Translations under genes and position numbers: made by a program
The notes under the pieces: model-generated
Database searches by the model: none
What the model was told of the DNA's origin: nothing
The model's input: only the letters and a program-made list of their open reading frames with translations
Origin: Salvator merianae
Taxonomy: Eukaryota; Chordata; Lepidosauria; Squamata; Teiidae
Direction of reading: 5' to 3'
Length of the DNA: 64,000 nt
Assembly: GCA_003586115.2 (NCBI GenBank)
Contig: QVOM02000126.1
Coordinates: forward strand, 3,239,924 to 3,303,923
Part shown: in pieces, positions 45,040-55,414 of the stretch
How the letters are laid out: every line of letters starts with the position of its first letter
How positions within the stretch are numbered: position 1 is the first letter of the stretch

Positions 45040-45650
45040 TCCATTCCATTTGACCACCTTATTACCCTTCAGCAAACTTCCTGGAGAGCACAGGATTGCT
45101 ACTTCCCAATTAGGATTACATTCATATCCTGCTCATCTGCAAAAAATATCCAGAGTAAATTTCTCTGTCTCTTGGCACCAATCCTGCCTCCTTATGCTCA
45201 GCCTCTTAGCTTCCCCCTGGCTCTTGCATGTGGCTCAGTCATTAGCAGATCCCGTTGCAAGCTTAAAGTATGCTCCTGAGAGGGAACTTGAGCTGTGAGG
45301 ATGCATACCTGAACCCCTATGTCCTCTAGGACCAATTCCCTCCCCTGTTTCAGTCCCTAGGTTGGAGAGATCAAGGCAACCAGAACATTTGTCTTCAGCC
45401 TGACAGTTGCAACCAGTTGAGGATCTCTTTTCTTTGTTCACAGCTGCTCTACTGAAAATAAAAAGGACCAAAATTCAATAAGCAGCAATCTGAATACATC
45501 CACAAAACCAGCCACAACCTTAATACCGTCCCCTTAATGAAAAGCCAGGAAGGTCTTCTATAGTTCTTTTGAAGGCTGGTACACACACAGCAGAGATTTT
45601 CCAACAAATCAATTTAACCTTCTTCTTTCTTCTCATAACTTATTGTTTGA
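45040..45650. other. Unassigned DNA
   Basis: No gene or repeat is recognised. Confidence 0.3.
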
Positions 45651-45652
45651 AT

Positions 45653-45697
45653 GGTTGGTTGGTTGGTTGGTTGGTTGGTTGGTTGGTTGGTTGGTTT
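45653..45697. repeat. (TTGG)n microsatellite
   Basis: About eleven copies of a TTGG unit, forming a G/T-only + strand tract. Confidence 0.95.
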
Positions 45698-45845
45698 CTC
45701 TCCACCTCAAGATCCTGAGACAGGTTATGTATTGTAAGAGAAGTAAAAAATGCACAATATGTTAATGAACACTGACTTTGAAGGGGATGCTTACAAAAAT
45801 GTGAAGGTCATTTTATTGCATTTATGCCCCAATCTTCACCTACAG

Positions 45846-46051
45846 CAGTAATTCCAATCTAGGGTATGGGTACTGCCAGGAGGACAAACCAGGACATTTA
45901 GGGGTATGCAAAAAAAATTGAATAATGGCGAGGAAAGGCACTTACAATTACAACATATACATTTGAAATAACAGCAACTATTATGAAGAGTACAGTTTAT
46001 GGAAATAGGCTGCTAAGGGGTCCACAAGTGAAAACATGTTGGAGATCACTG
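45846..46051. mobile_element. hAT (Charlie-like) MITE, old (206 bp)
   Basis: The start CAGTAATTCCAATC and end ATCACTG (with 'ttggagatcactg', inverted CAGTGATCTCCAA) form hAT-like ends. The flanks ACCTACAG (45838-45845) and AACTAGAG (46052-46059) agree at 6 of 8, consistent with an aged 8-bp duplication. No coding sequence. Confidence 0.55.
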
Positions 46052-46059
46052 AACTAGAG

Positions 46060-46335
46060 AATACAAGGAACAGCAAACAATTAAAAAAAAAAAACCAAGA
46101 TAAAAACAATTATTTAAAAATAGATTTAAAGCCAGAACTCAAAGCTGCAATGGTTCAAGCAATTCCACAAGCCTAGGAAAAGTAATGTGTTGCAGGACAG
46201 CTTTGCATTTTCATCCGCATTCCACTTCCAGGGTGCCACAACCATGAAGGAACAGCAATCAGTGCAGTCAATACTGTATTCAAATTGCAACCACAGACAG
46301 AAATCTGAGAAGGGTTTAGTAGTGGCAGCTCTTCT
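46060..46335. other. Unassigned DNA
   Basis: AT-rich with an A-run at 46081-46094. No gene is recognised. Confidence 0.3.
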
Positions 46336-46339
46336 AAAC

Positions 46340-46686
46340 TTGTTGTTGAGTACCCTTGAGTTGTGGCTGACTCCTAGTTGACTGCATGGGGCACTTCCAT
46401 AAGTACCTCTATGCAGTTTTCTTGGCAGAGATACAGAAGTGGTTTGCCATTTCCTACTTCCAGGGAGAGGCTGGGGATCGACCTGCAACCCTCTGCTGTC
46501 CAGACAGTTTGCTCTACAACTGAGCTACAGCCACTTCCAGATTCCATAGATACCTCTATACAGTTTTCTTGGCAGAGATATAGAAATGGTTTGCCATGCC
46601 TACTTCCGGGGAGAGGCTGAGGATCCAACTGGCAACCATCAGTTTTCCAGGCTGCTTGCATTTCCATTGAGCTATAGCCCCTTCCC
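46340..46686 (-). mobile_element. Dimeric tRNA-headed SINE with one Bov-B-like tail
   Basis: On the minus strand two SINE units follow one another (46686 to about 46538, then 46537 to 46340). Each has a tRNA-like head (gagctatagc... on +, i.e. a box A then 'GTTGCCAGTTGGATC'-type box B) and a 'ctctgccaagaaaactg' body. Only the second unit ends in the Bov-B-like tail (on +, 'ttgttgttgagtacccttg'). The same build as a trimer is at 58598. Confidence 0.75.
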
Positions 46687-46689
46687 TCT

Positions 46690-46934
46690 TCTAAAATTCA
46701 GAAGCATAGAAGGTCTCCAATGTTAGGCTCACCCTGCAAAACAATAAAAACTCAAGTAGTACAGACCCAGACAAATACAGCACAAAGTATAACTTTGGCC
46801 AATCAGGGTCTGTATAGTAAGGGCACAAATGTGGTACTAGATGATGACTGGCCAATAGGTTTTGATGTTAGCAAAAAATGCTTGCAGAAGGAAGTGCCAT
46901 TCACTGGCATCAAAGTCTAGCCATGAATGACATC
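46690..46934. other. Unassigned DNA
   Basis: No gene is recognised. Nothing further is visible. Confidence 0.3.
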
Positions 46935-46937
46935 TTA

Positions 46938-47117
46938 GACCCTTTCTGCACTTGACCATATTCCAGATTATATCTTGGAATAGGGATCTGCCATTTGCAT
47001 GCTACTATCAACTATGGCAGGCCCCACCTGGGGCCTGCTATAATCAGCACTATTGTGTGGATAGCAGGTCCCCATTCTGGGATCTAGTCCAGAATAAAGC
47101 CAAGTGCAGAAAGGGCC
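46938..47117. mobile_element. Harbinger-like MITE, subfamily B, intact ends (180 bp)
   Basis: The element begins GACCCTTTCTGCACTTG and ends CAAGTGCAGAAAGGGCC, flanked by exact TTA (46935-46937 and 47118-47120). It folds into one hairpin with 'attatatcttggaataggg' and its inverse. It is one of three near-complete members of its subfamily here. Confidence 0.9.
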
Positions 47118-47120
47118 TTA

Positions 47121-47665
47121 GTCCCCACTCCTGCTACTCACCACAGCTAGCCCATGCTGCCTTTGGTGCAGCACAAAAATATGGAACATCAGAGGTGGCT
47201 CTATAATAGGTAAATGAGGCAATTATCAATGACCCCCCATATACAAGGACTTAGCCAACAAACGGATATTGTGCATAGTAGTAGCAGCAGCCATTTTCAA
47301 TCTACTGCTGCATAACAGTCTCCTCAAGATAATTCCACAATTTCCTGTCCTGGGCAGTTCTTTTCAATAATTCCCCAGCATGCTTTCTTGTTTCAGTTAT
47401 ACGCATCTACCGTGCGAACGACGCCCTGGTCTCTTCTGGTTTCCTGGTACCTCGTTGTGTATTTAGCCACAGTCAGTGCTGAATGGAAGCCTAGTCCACA
47501 GATCTGGGCTGTGGTCACACCTCTTAAATAAGATGCATTCAGGCAGTCTTAGGATTTGACAGATCACACCAAATTTGGTCATTCCGTTTTCACTCTGAGG
47601 TTTCCCCTCCCTTTCAGGACTTTCCTATTTTCACGTTACCTCAGCACTGAGAATGACTGAATGTC
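47121..47665. other. Unassigned DNA between two MITEs
   Basis: No gene is recognised. Confidence 0.3.
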
Positions 47666-47668
47666 TTA

Positions 47669-47848
47669 GGCCCTTTCGGCACTGGGCCTTATTCCAGTTT
47701 ATATCCCAAAATAGAGACCTACCATCCGCGTGCTGGTGCAGACTATTGCAGGCCCCAGGCACAGCCTGCTGTAGTCTGTACCAGCATGCAGATGACAGGT
47801 CCCTATTCTAGGATATAATCCAGAATAAGGCCCAGTGCAGAAAGGGCC
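47669..47848. mobile_element. Harbinger-like MITE, subfamily B, intact ends (180 bp)
   Basis: The element begins GGCCCTTTCGGCACTGG and ends CCAGTGCAGAAAGGGCC, flanked by exact TTA (47666-47668 and 47849-47851). It has the same length as the copy at 46938, which argues for movement of a defined unit. Confidence 0.92.
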
Positions 47849-47851
47849 TTA

Positions 47852-48645
47852 ATCTGGATTCTTGTACAGTGTGAACGCAAGAGAACTTTTGGGGGTGGCT
47901 ACCATGCTTCTGGCTGGGCAAAAGGGGGGCTTATGTTCCCCTGTCCAGCTAGTGGGTGTTCTTGTGGGTATTCGGAGGCACAGTGTCATTGTCTCCTTGC
48001 TATTCTGCCCCATGTTCTGCCTCTGCCTCTTCTTTGCTTACCCCTTCCTTCCTCCTATCCAGCACCTCCTTCCTTTCCCAATCCAAGGACAGATGGCAGA
48101 CGGCCTAAGCCCTCTGCCCCCAACCCCCGCCAAGCTTCTAGAGTCCCCAGGGCTGCCAACTTTGGCTAAAAATCAGGCAAATATTAGATACACTTGACTT
48201 TTCTGCTTTTTGTACGGTTAGGATAATTAGTTTGGCTGATTATCCATTTGGTCCAGCACATCAGCAGGGGCTGCCCACAGCAGGGCTCCCAAGAGTTCAG
48301 GGCTGGGCATGGGCATGAATGGCCCACAGAGAAAATGCAGAGAAAATGCAGTATCTGTAATTAGGGCTAACAGAGATTGTTTGTCTGGGAAAGAGACAAA
48401 GAGGGCAGTGCAGTGGACATGTTCATAGTGCGGACAGTTCATCTTCCAACTGCACTATCATTCTATCCTGGAGATAGAAAGCTGCCAATCCACATCATAT
48501 AGAGATGTGGTAGGGAACTGGCTAACTGGCTTCTCCGATTCTGCACATCCTCAAGTATGTTCAGCATGAAGGTCTTTTTCAGGTTGGATAACAGTTAGCC
48601 ATTGCAGTCCATCGCCCTAGCAAGGTAGACTTCCAGTCTGCCCAG
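47852..48645. other. Unassigned DNA
   Basis: No gene is recognised. The C-rich stretch at 48030-48160 yields proline-rich frames without family match. Confidence 0.3.
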
Positions 48646-48698
48646 GGTTCTCCAAATACCACTTTATCCAGAATCCAGACAAGATGGAGGCACTGTAT

Positions 48699-49276
48699 GG
48701 GCCTTTTCGCACTGAGGTCCGTAGTCCGTTCCCAGTAGTTGGCTTCGGACCGGAGGGGTTGGAAAACGCTGGCTGCCCTTCGCACTCCCAGCCAGAGGAA
48801 CGGACCTGAAGCCGACCAGCAGAGGGAACAGTGCGGATGGCATCCGCTAGTTCGGTACCACACTCCGTACCATTGAGCTCCGCTTCGTAACCAGAGGGCT
48901 CCTTATGGAGCCGGCTTCGTAACGGCAGCTAGGCTGCCATGCCCAAAGGGCTATCCCGGGTGTGAAGCTTCGCACCCGGGTGTGAAAACTTTGCACCCGG
49001 GTGTGAAGCTTCGAACCACGCATGCGCAGCCGTGCCAGCCACGCCCGGCCGCCATTGCAAACGCGGACAGGAGTGCGAACGCACCGTGCCCGATCTTCGC
49101 TCCATCGCGCAGGTCGGAATGAAGACAAGCTTTTACTTGTCTTGCCTTACCCAGGATCAGGTACGAATCGGGTACGATGTGGTTCGGATCGGGTGAGGTG
49201 CGTGCCCGCGGCAGTGAGAAAGCTCCGTTCCAGCGAACGGACAAGAACGTTCCACCGCTGTAGTGCGAACAGGCCC
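48699..49276. mobile_element. Harbinger-like MITE, subfamily G, very CpG-rich (578 bp)
   Basis: The ends are GGGCCTTTTCGCACTGAGG and inverted TAGTGCGAACAGGCCC. Near its centre are three tandem units of 'cccgggtgtgaag' wording (48956-49012). CpGs are unusually well kept, suggesting it is younger than its neighbours or unmethylated. Possible flanks TAT/TAA do not give an exact duplication. It interrupts an L2 LINE. Confidence 0.82.
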
Positions 49277-49889
49277 TAAGTCATGGAGTCTCAAGTCCAG
49301 GAAGTTAGATAGGACCTGATTCTCAATAGGATTGTTTTGCATCTGAAGGAAAGGATGAGTGACCTGGTGGTGCTTCTAGATTCGAAATTGACAGTGAGGT
49401 GTCAATGGTGCCTAGGAGTACCTCTATCTCCAAGTGGTTTGCCAGCTTTGACTTTTCCTGGTTCAGGACAACTTGGCCACATGATCCATGCCCTGGTAAT
49501 CTCCAGACTAGACTTCTGTAATAACTCTACATGGGGCTACCCTTGAAGATGGTCTGGAAGCTGGAACTAGTACAGAAAGCAGCAGCTCAACTACTGACAG
49601 AAGTTTCTGACCAGACGCACATCACACCAGTCTTGAGGGAATGGCACTGGTTAGCAATTCACTATTGAGCCTAATTCAAGGTGTTGATATACTTATAAAG
49701 CCCTAAATGGCTTGGGCCCTGAATATCTGAAGGAGTGCCTTTTCCACGTGGACCTACCTGTGCTTTAAGATCATAAAGGAGGTTATTCTTGTAGTTCCAC
49801 TACCCTCAGAGGTATGAGGAGCTGCAGCGAGAGAGAAACTTCTCTGTGGCAGCCCTCCAGCTTTAGAAAACTTCCCAGTGGCGTGTGCC

Positions 49890-50133
49890 GGCTTGGCCTT
49901 GTGGTTAGCATGTCAGACTCTTTTCTGGAACTCTTCCGGTTCGAGCCTGCACTCTGCATGAAGCCAGCTGGGTGACCTTGGGCTCATCACAGCTCTGTTC
50001 TGAGTCCTACCTACCTCACAAGGTGACTGTTGTGGGGAGAAGAGCAGAAGATTTGTCAGCCGCTTTGAGTCCCCTCAGGGTGAGAAAAGCGGGGTACAAA
50101 ACACAATTCCTCCTCCTCCTCCTCCTTCTTCAT
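49890..50133 (+). mobile_element. tRNA-derived SINE inserted in L2 LINE
   Basis: The head (gcttggccttgtggttagca) and box B-like 'ggttcgagcctgc' are followed by 'gaccttgggctcatcacag', 'agccgctttgagtcccctc' and 'aaagcggggtacaaa', then a CTCCTC/TTC-rich tail. The 3' block (agccgctttgag...aaagcggg) matches the SINE at 52653 and resembles a CR1/L2-type 3' end, as expected for a SINE using such a LINE. L2 sequence resumes at 'gccaggcaccacctttat'. Confidence 0.8.
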
Positions 50134-50359
50134 CTTCGCCAGGCACCACCTTTATATGGTTTTTGGTGCCTGGTTAATACATGCCTCTTCACCGGGCCTT
50201 TGATCCACAATATTCTCTGAATATAGTCCTGCCAGGGTGGGAAGGAGGGAGGGAGGTTGTATGGGTTTTATTTTTAAATATGTTTTAGTAACTGTTTTAT
50301 TGTACATTGCGTCAAGGGGCTTCATGTATGACTTTTGCCTATAGTCTCATCAGTTCTAC

Positions 50360-50925
50360 AGCCACCTCTATGGAATAGTAACATCTTATTGAACAAGGAT
50401 CTAATTAACAGATACATCCTAACTAGATGTTGAATATGTACAATAATGGCATCTGACTTACCTAGTGGTTCACTTCCAAACCAAATTGAGTCTTCATCTT
50501 TTTAATGGATCAAGCAGAGGCATCCATCAAATCCTGAATCACAGAGCCTTCATCAATATGTCCATTTTTAACATCATTTTTCAAGCCATGGTGTCTACAT
50601 GCAAAGACCAAACTTGAATCTTGGCCTTTTTTTTTTTTTTTTAATTTAAAGGCAACAATTTTGTATAAATGATGCACAACTGCTTTGGGGGAGTGGGCCA
50701 GGGGTTTGTCACAACACAGGTAGGGGCCAAACCATGCTGTGCACGTTAATGAATCTTAGCTGGTCTGTTATCCTTGAGCTCAGCAAGTCCTACAGACTAT
50801 TATGTAAACACACCAAGAAGTGGTAAGCGTATTTCCAGGATTTAGTGATTGCTTTTTTTGACTGTACACACTTTGTGTTTATATAGCCGGTTGAGAGAGA
50901 GAGGGAGAAAGAGGGGGTTATGGAG
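50360..50925. other. Unassigned DNA
   Basis: A run of T (50627-50642) and a purine-rich run near 50893-50917. No gene is recognised. Confidence 0.3.
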
Positions 50926-50929
50926 TTAA

Positions 50930-51850
50930 TAAATGCAGTTTAATCCCCCTGTGTCTTGAAGATAAATTAAAGTACTTCTCTTTGGCTCATTTCCAAATGA
51001 AGGCAACCCACCCATCTCTTTTATACAGTAATGTTTTTCCCCCTCCATTACTGTTGGATAATTTATAGGAGTGAATAATACAGATTTCTGTAGGGATGTT
51101 TCCCTTATTTTTGACATGCCATTTCTCTTTGCAAGACATCTCTCTGCTCTCCTTTTCTCTTTCCCTTCGCTGTGCAAAATTAATGTGTATGAATGGTGGA
51201 TGGGAGAGCACTGGGAGCAGAGAATCTTAAAGGAACAAAAGCTCGCTGTGGCGGTACAGAAAGCTATCGTTATAACCCGTTACCTTGGGAGAGAACTATT
51301 TTTCATTAGCTGAATGGTAATACTATATATGAAAGTGATTAAGTTTAATAGGCCTGGGACTGGCAAGGGAAAGATAAAGTTACGATTGAGAACCTAGCGG
51401 ACAGGGACAAAATGACAAGAACAGAGCTATGTTAGTACAGGCTTTGGTAGGGAACGGCACAGATCCTCGATAAATTAGGCTTAAATAGAAATAATTTTTG
51501 GAGGCATTTAAAACATGAAAACCGAGGCTTCATACAAGGCTCGCCAAATGTCTGAGATGGAGGATGATAAAACGGAAGACAAGACAAAAAACGAAGTAGA
51601 GAGGCGAAAGCAACATTCTAGCTAACTGCTGCCCTCCTGGTCAAACATAATTATCCTGAGGGCTGCTGACTTTAATGAGTAGATTAATCAACTACAGCCT
51701 TAGCACATTCATTACAAAGGGGTTAATTTTCGAAGATAAGGGCAGAGCTGAGACAGGAAGGCCTCAGGTTAACGGTGTATTTGTTTATTTTTTAGTGTGG
51801 GGTTGAAGCAGAATTACTAAAAGACTAACAATGCTGTAGTAAGCAGAACA
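50930..51850. other. Longest repeat-free stretch, candidate conserved non-coding element
   Basis: About 900 bp with no transposon wording. It contains well-preserved-looking blocks such as 'catttctctttgcaagacat' and 'gactttaatgagtagattaa', with several TAAT and TTAATG cores, several CpGs and balanced composition. It is flanked on the right by a Harbinger-like MITE at 51903. Frames here (51071-51313) show no protein family. Confidence 0.4.
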
Positions 51851-51902
51851 AAGGGACTTTGTGAGGAATCTACCCAACCCACTTCTAGAGAAGACAAACA
51901 AA

Positions 51903-52511
51903 GGACCTGTTTGCACTTTGGCCTAGCAAGTATCAAGGATGCTTGCTATCCAAGTGCATCTGCACTTGGCAGATGCTGGAGTGGCCGGGAGCGGGCTGCA
52001 TCCGCTTCCAATCGCGGATACTGCTGGTGAAGTAATTAACTATCTGGAACCTTACCTGAAGCTCAAAGTGAGCTTCAGATTAGGTTCCATTCGTACTTAC
52101 CTTCACCACGGTGCCCATCCTGAACATCATCTGCCCATCGCGCATGCATGATCATGCATGTGCGATGGGGCAATCGGGCCCAATTGGGTTTGTGCAATGC
52201 CCCAGTCGGGCCTGCAATGCCCCGATCAGGCTTGCGACACCAGATGGGGCTGCGCTGCGCCCCATCCAGAGTTCTGGAAGCCAATTGGGTGCACGACCTC
52301 CCAGTTGTCATGGCAGCGGCCCGATGCTTGCCAGCCCCTGCCATGGCAAGGATCAGGCACAGCTACCAGCATTTGCATGCACAAATTCCAGTAGCCAGCT
52401 TCAGGTAGGTTTGTAGGCCCTGTAGCGCAGATGGTGTCTGCACATTGGGGTCTATTCCACCATAGGATGGGATAATTATCCCCTGCTAAGGTGGAAAGTG
52501 CGAAAACACCC
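51903..52511. mobile_element. Harbinger-like MITE, subfamily E (609 bp)
   Basis: The ends are GGACCTGTTTGCACTTTGG and inverted AAAGTGCGAAAACACCC, with AAA on both sides (51900-51902 and 52512-52514), though an A-run weakens that duplication. The interior shares 'agcttcagat' and the 'gcatgcatgatcatgcatg' palindrome with its siblings. Confidence 0.82.
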
Positions 52512-52652
52512 AAAGAGTCCCAAATCCAGCTGGAAGACTGGACAATCCTGCAAATATCCAAAAGCATCTGGGGAACCTTCTCTGAGGGACATCTCGCTGA
52601 GATCTTTGTTGGACAGGCAACTACTGAAGGAACAGAAAGCAGAAGAAATTTT

Positions 52653-52955
52653 GAGGCACGGTGGCGCAGAAGGCTAAGGCACTGATCTTTCAATAGGAGG
52701 ATCAGAGTTCAAGGCCCCTGTCTGCCGTGTAGAGGGGATAAGCGCCCTCTACTGGCCTCTAGCTCCAGCCAACCTAGCTGTTCGAAAGCAAGCAATTGCA
52801 AGTAGATAAATAGGGAGCATCACATTGTGTGATGCGGAAGATAGACAGATGTAAGCCTTTGGGCGAAAAATAACCTTGTAAGCCGCTTTGAGTCAGCTTC
52901 GGCCGAGAAAAGCGGGGTATAAAAAACCAAGTTCTTCTTCTTCATCATCATCTTC
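52653..52955 (+). mobile_element. tRNA-derived SINE, second head type
   Basis: The head 'ggcacggtggcgcagaaggc' and box B-like 'agttcaaggcc' are followed by a different body, 'gggcgaaaaataaccttg', and the shared 3' block 'taagccgctttgagtcagc' with 'gaaaagcggggtataaa', then a CTT/CATCAT tail. The flanks 'aaattttg' and 'aaatgttg' look like a diverged duplication. Confidence 0.8.
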
Positions 52956-53188
52956 AAATGTTGTGGAGCTAAGATGGCAACCTGGTAAGGTGGCTTCTCA
53001 GTTTGCTCCAGCTTTTTACAACAATACTATCTTTTAATATAACAAGTTTGCAACTTGTGAGGAAAGGTTTGGCTTTCTGAGCTTTGCTTCACTTTTCTAA
53101 AAAAAACACACCATCCATCTCTTTTTATGGCAAGGAAGAGGTGTACCAGAAATAGCCCCTGACAACACAGTGAAAAGGGAAACTGTCA

Positions 53189-53477
53189 GGGCCCAGTCAC
53201 ACCAAAGTTTTAATCCAGCTTCAGTCCACTTCTGCATTGAAATACATCAGCAAAGTGACTAATCATTTTCTTTCCACATTATCTAACTCAAAGGTAGATT
53301 TTCTGAGTTAGATAATGGGTGTTTTTGCACTTACTTCAATAGAACAAACTAATTAGTAGCTAGTAGCAAGTGTGAACAGGCCCAATGCTAAAAGAAAACA
53401 TCTATTACTTCACTGATGTGTTCCCTCAGTCTGAAAGTGAACCAAAGCTGTGTTAAAACTTAGGTGTGACTGGGCCC
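53189..53477. mobile_element. Harbinger-like MITE, subfamily H, with nested MITE
   Basis: The ends are GGGCCCAGTCACACC and inverted GGTGTGACTGGGCCC, flanked by exact TCA (53186-53188 and 53478-53480). The interior folds: 'cagcaaagtgactaatcatt' near the left and 'cttcactgatgtgttccct' near the right. A 67-bp MITE lies inside. A relative in the opposite orientation lies at 61150-61345. Confidence 0.88.
53317..53383. mobile_element. Harbinger-like micro-MITE nested in another MITE (67 bp)
   Basis: The element starts GGGTGTTTTTGCACTTAC and ends GCAAGTGTGAACAGGCCC, flanked by exact AAT (53314-53316 and 53384-53386). At 67 bp it is the shortest member in the window, mostly two termini. It inserted into subfamily H. 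Confidence 0.88.
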
Positions 53478-53480
53478 TCA

Positions 53481-54380
53481 GTGTCTTCTAGACAATCTGA
53501 TACTTCTAAGCTTCGCTTAAGATAATGTGTCCACACAGGCACCAAGGTGCCCCTGCAGGCATTCAGGAGCCAAGGCATCCAAACACATCTGGCTCCTACT
53601 GGCCTCTGAGCTGTCCCAAACCCCAACTGCAGCACCCTTATATTTTAAGCCTATTGAAACTATTCCTGAGGCACTGTATCAGGAGGAATCACTTCTCCCT
53701 CCTCCATGTGGATGTACAAAGGTGGGAGAAGGCAACTCAGTGGGGGAAGATCACACCCAGCATCACTGCCTTGGAGACCCAAAGTGGCCATCTTCCAGAC
53801 ACATTTCCTATGCGTAATAACGGCTGGAATGTTCACAGCTGTGGGAACAACACAGTCACCTACAGCAGCAGTCTACCTTGCCACTGCAGGACTTAGGCCG
53901 TGTGCCCAACGCTAAACCATTCCCACAGTGGTTTGCATGCATCCCGCTCCGATGTAGGAGGTTGTGTGGATGAGTCTAAAGTCAAGGATCACCTTTTCCC
54001 CTTGTCTGTCCCTTAACCAGCTCACAGTCATTAGCAGAGTCTAAGAATTTGATCTCTGCATTTCATCTCTACATTTATATGCAGGTAACAGAAAATCCCC
54101 ATGATGGCAAAATTTTCTGTTTGAGATGCCTTTCTGATCTCATTTTCTATCTCAAGAACTTCCCGGGTACTTAGTTTGGAGATGGTAGCACACCTTGAGG
54201 ACTAAGCTACTTTTGTGATCTGATATCACTACCTGCAGTGATTCCATGGAGGTTCTTGTCCACTTTGAGATCCTAAAGTAGCTTAGTTCAATGTTACATT
54301 TTACATGTAGAGCAGTACCTTCCTATAGAGTTTGTAACTAGGCATAACGGTCTCTCACTGGTTCTCGCAGCTCCACAGTT
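53481..54380. other. Unassigned DNA
   Basis: No gene is recognised. Open frames near 53525-53900 overlap in three phases, so are not convincing. Confidence 0.3.
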
Positions 54381-54387
54381 TTCTGCT

Positions 54388-54530
54388 ATTTATTTATTTA
54401 TTTAAAATATTTATATCCCACCCTTCACCCTAAGTGCCCAGGGCACATTGCATCATTTAATAAAATCAATAAAAACATGTATATAAACATAGTTATAAAG
54501 CATACTTAAAATATAACCCTAATCATTTAC
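54388..54530 (-). mobile_element. L2-like LINE tail
   Basis: A (TTTA)n tail with 'atttatatcccacccttcac' and 'gtgcccagggcacattgc' is a minus-strand L2-like 3' end, like that at 16138. Confidence 0.5.
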
Positions 54531-54547
54531 TTGAAAAACGTATCAAG

Positions 54548-55155
54548 GCATGTCAAGTAAATGTTGGAAATGTAAGAAGCATGAGGGTACTTTTTATCAT
54601 ATGTGGTGGTCTTGTGTAAAAACTAAAAAGTTTTGGGTTCAAATTCACATAGTTATGCAGAACATTTTAAAGATAAACATTCCTTTTAGACCGGAATTAT
54701 TCCTATTGGGGATAGTGGAAAATAATGTTGAAGGTATCAATGTGTTATTGCAAAATATGGTAACTGCTGCCAGAATTGTATATGCTCAGAAGTGGAAAGG
54801 AGTGATTGGTTAGTTAAAATGATGGAGTTGGCCGAGATGGACAAACTGACAAATCTTTTGAGAATTAAGACAGTTGATAGGTTTTACAGCAACTGGAAAC
54901 CCTTTATTGACGTTCTGCAAGAGATGGATAATGGACTTGCGACTGCTGGATTTGAAGAGTAAAAAAAAGAAAGAAGAGTTTCAGTGAAAAAAGAAGGAAG
55001 GAGTACAGGATGTTGAAGAAAATGAAGTTTAGAAGAAACTGTTAATGAAGGAGGAAATTGATAATAATAGTGATTCAAGAATGTAATGTAAACTGTAATT
55101 TTATATATTTGAAGTACAAGAACAATAAAATATGTTAAAATTAAAAAAAAAAAAA
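54548..55155 (+). mobile_element. L1 LINE 3' end with polyA tail
   Basis: A frame from about 54550 gives CWKCKKHEGTFYHMWWSC, then KKFWVQIHIVMQNILKI, FRPELFLLG and VTAARIVYAQKWK, the end of L1 ORF2 (a CCHC-like zinc-knuckle segment and its tail). After a frameshift near 54810, 'LLRIKTVDRFYSNWKPF' follows, then the stop, a purine-rich 3' region, 'aataaaata' and an A-run (55143-55156). This is a 5'-truncated L1 copy. Confidence 0.85.
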
Positions 55156-55156
55156 A

Positions 55157-55339
55157 ACACTCTGGAGAAAGACAGAACCTTTCCGTCCTGTGTCTACTCT
55201 GATTACTCTTTTTCATACTTAAGAGTGAAGTACAGGACAGGACTGTACCACAGTCCCTAATGTTCTAAGTCATCTAGGAAAGCATATACTGTATTTAACA
55301 TAGTATATAGAAATATGTATTAAATGTAACACATTTCCT

Positions 55340-55343
<4 letters not shown>
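55157..55343. other. Unassigned DNA
   Basis: No gene is recognised. Confidence 0.3.

Positions 55344-55384
<41 letters not shown>
55344..55384. repeat. (TA)n microsatellite
   Basis: About 20 copies of TA. It lies immediately left of a truncated Harbinger-like MITE. Confidence 0.95.
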
Positions 55385-55385
<1 letters not shown>

Positions 55386-55414
55386 CCCTAATCCATCGTT
55401 GCATGTCATGGTTT

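Larger units (their letters stand above)
48650..50350 (+). mobile_element. L2 LINE, ORF2 C-terminal half, broken by a MITE and a SINE
   Basis: Translating + gives NPDKMEAL near 48675-48697. After the MITE at 48699-49276 come RMSDLVVLLDS (about 49352), MIHALVISRLDFCN (about 49482) and, across stops, 'MVWKLELVQKAAAQLLTEV'- and 'LKEWHWLAIHY'-like text. This is the order seen in L2 reverse-transcriptase tails. After the SINE at 49890-50133, 'RQAPPLYGFWCLVNTCLF' and the 3' region follow. Stops and frameshifts are present. The element is dead. Confidence 0.8.

Noticed and set aside
47852..48197. Proline- and leucine-rich frame as a secreted or membrane protein
   Set aside because: C-rich composition explains it; no consistent frame on comparison with the overlapping 78-codon frame.
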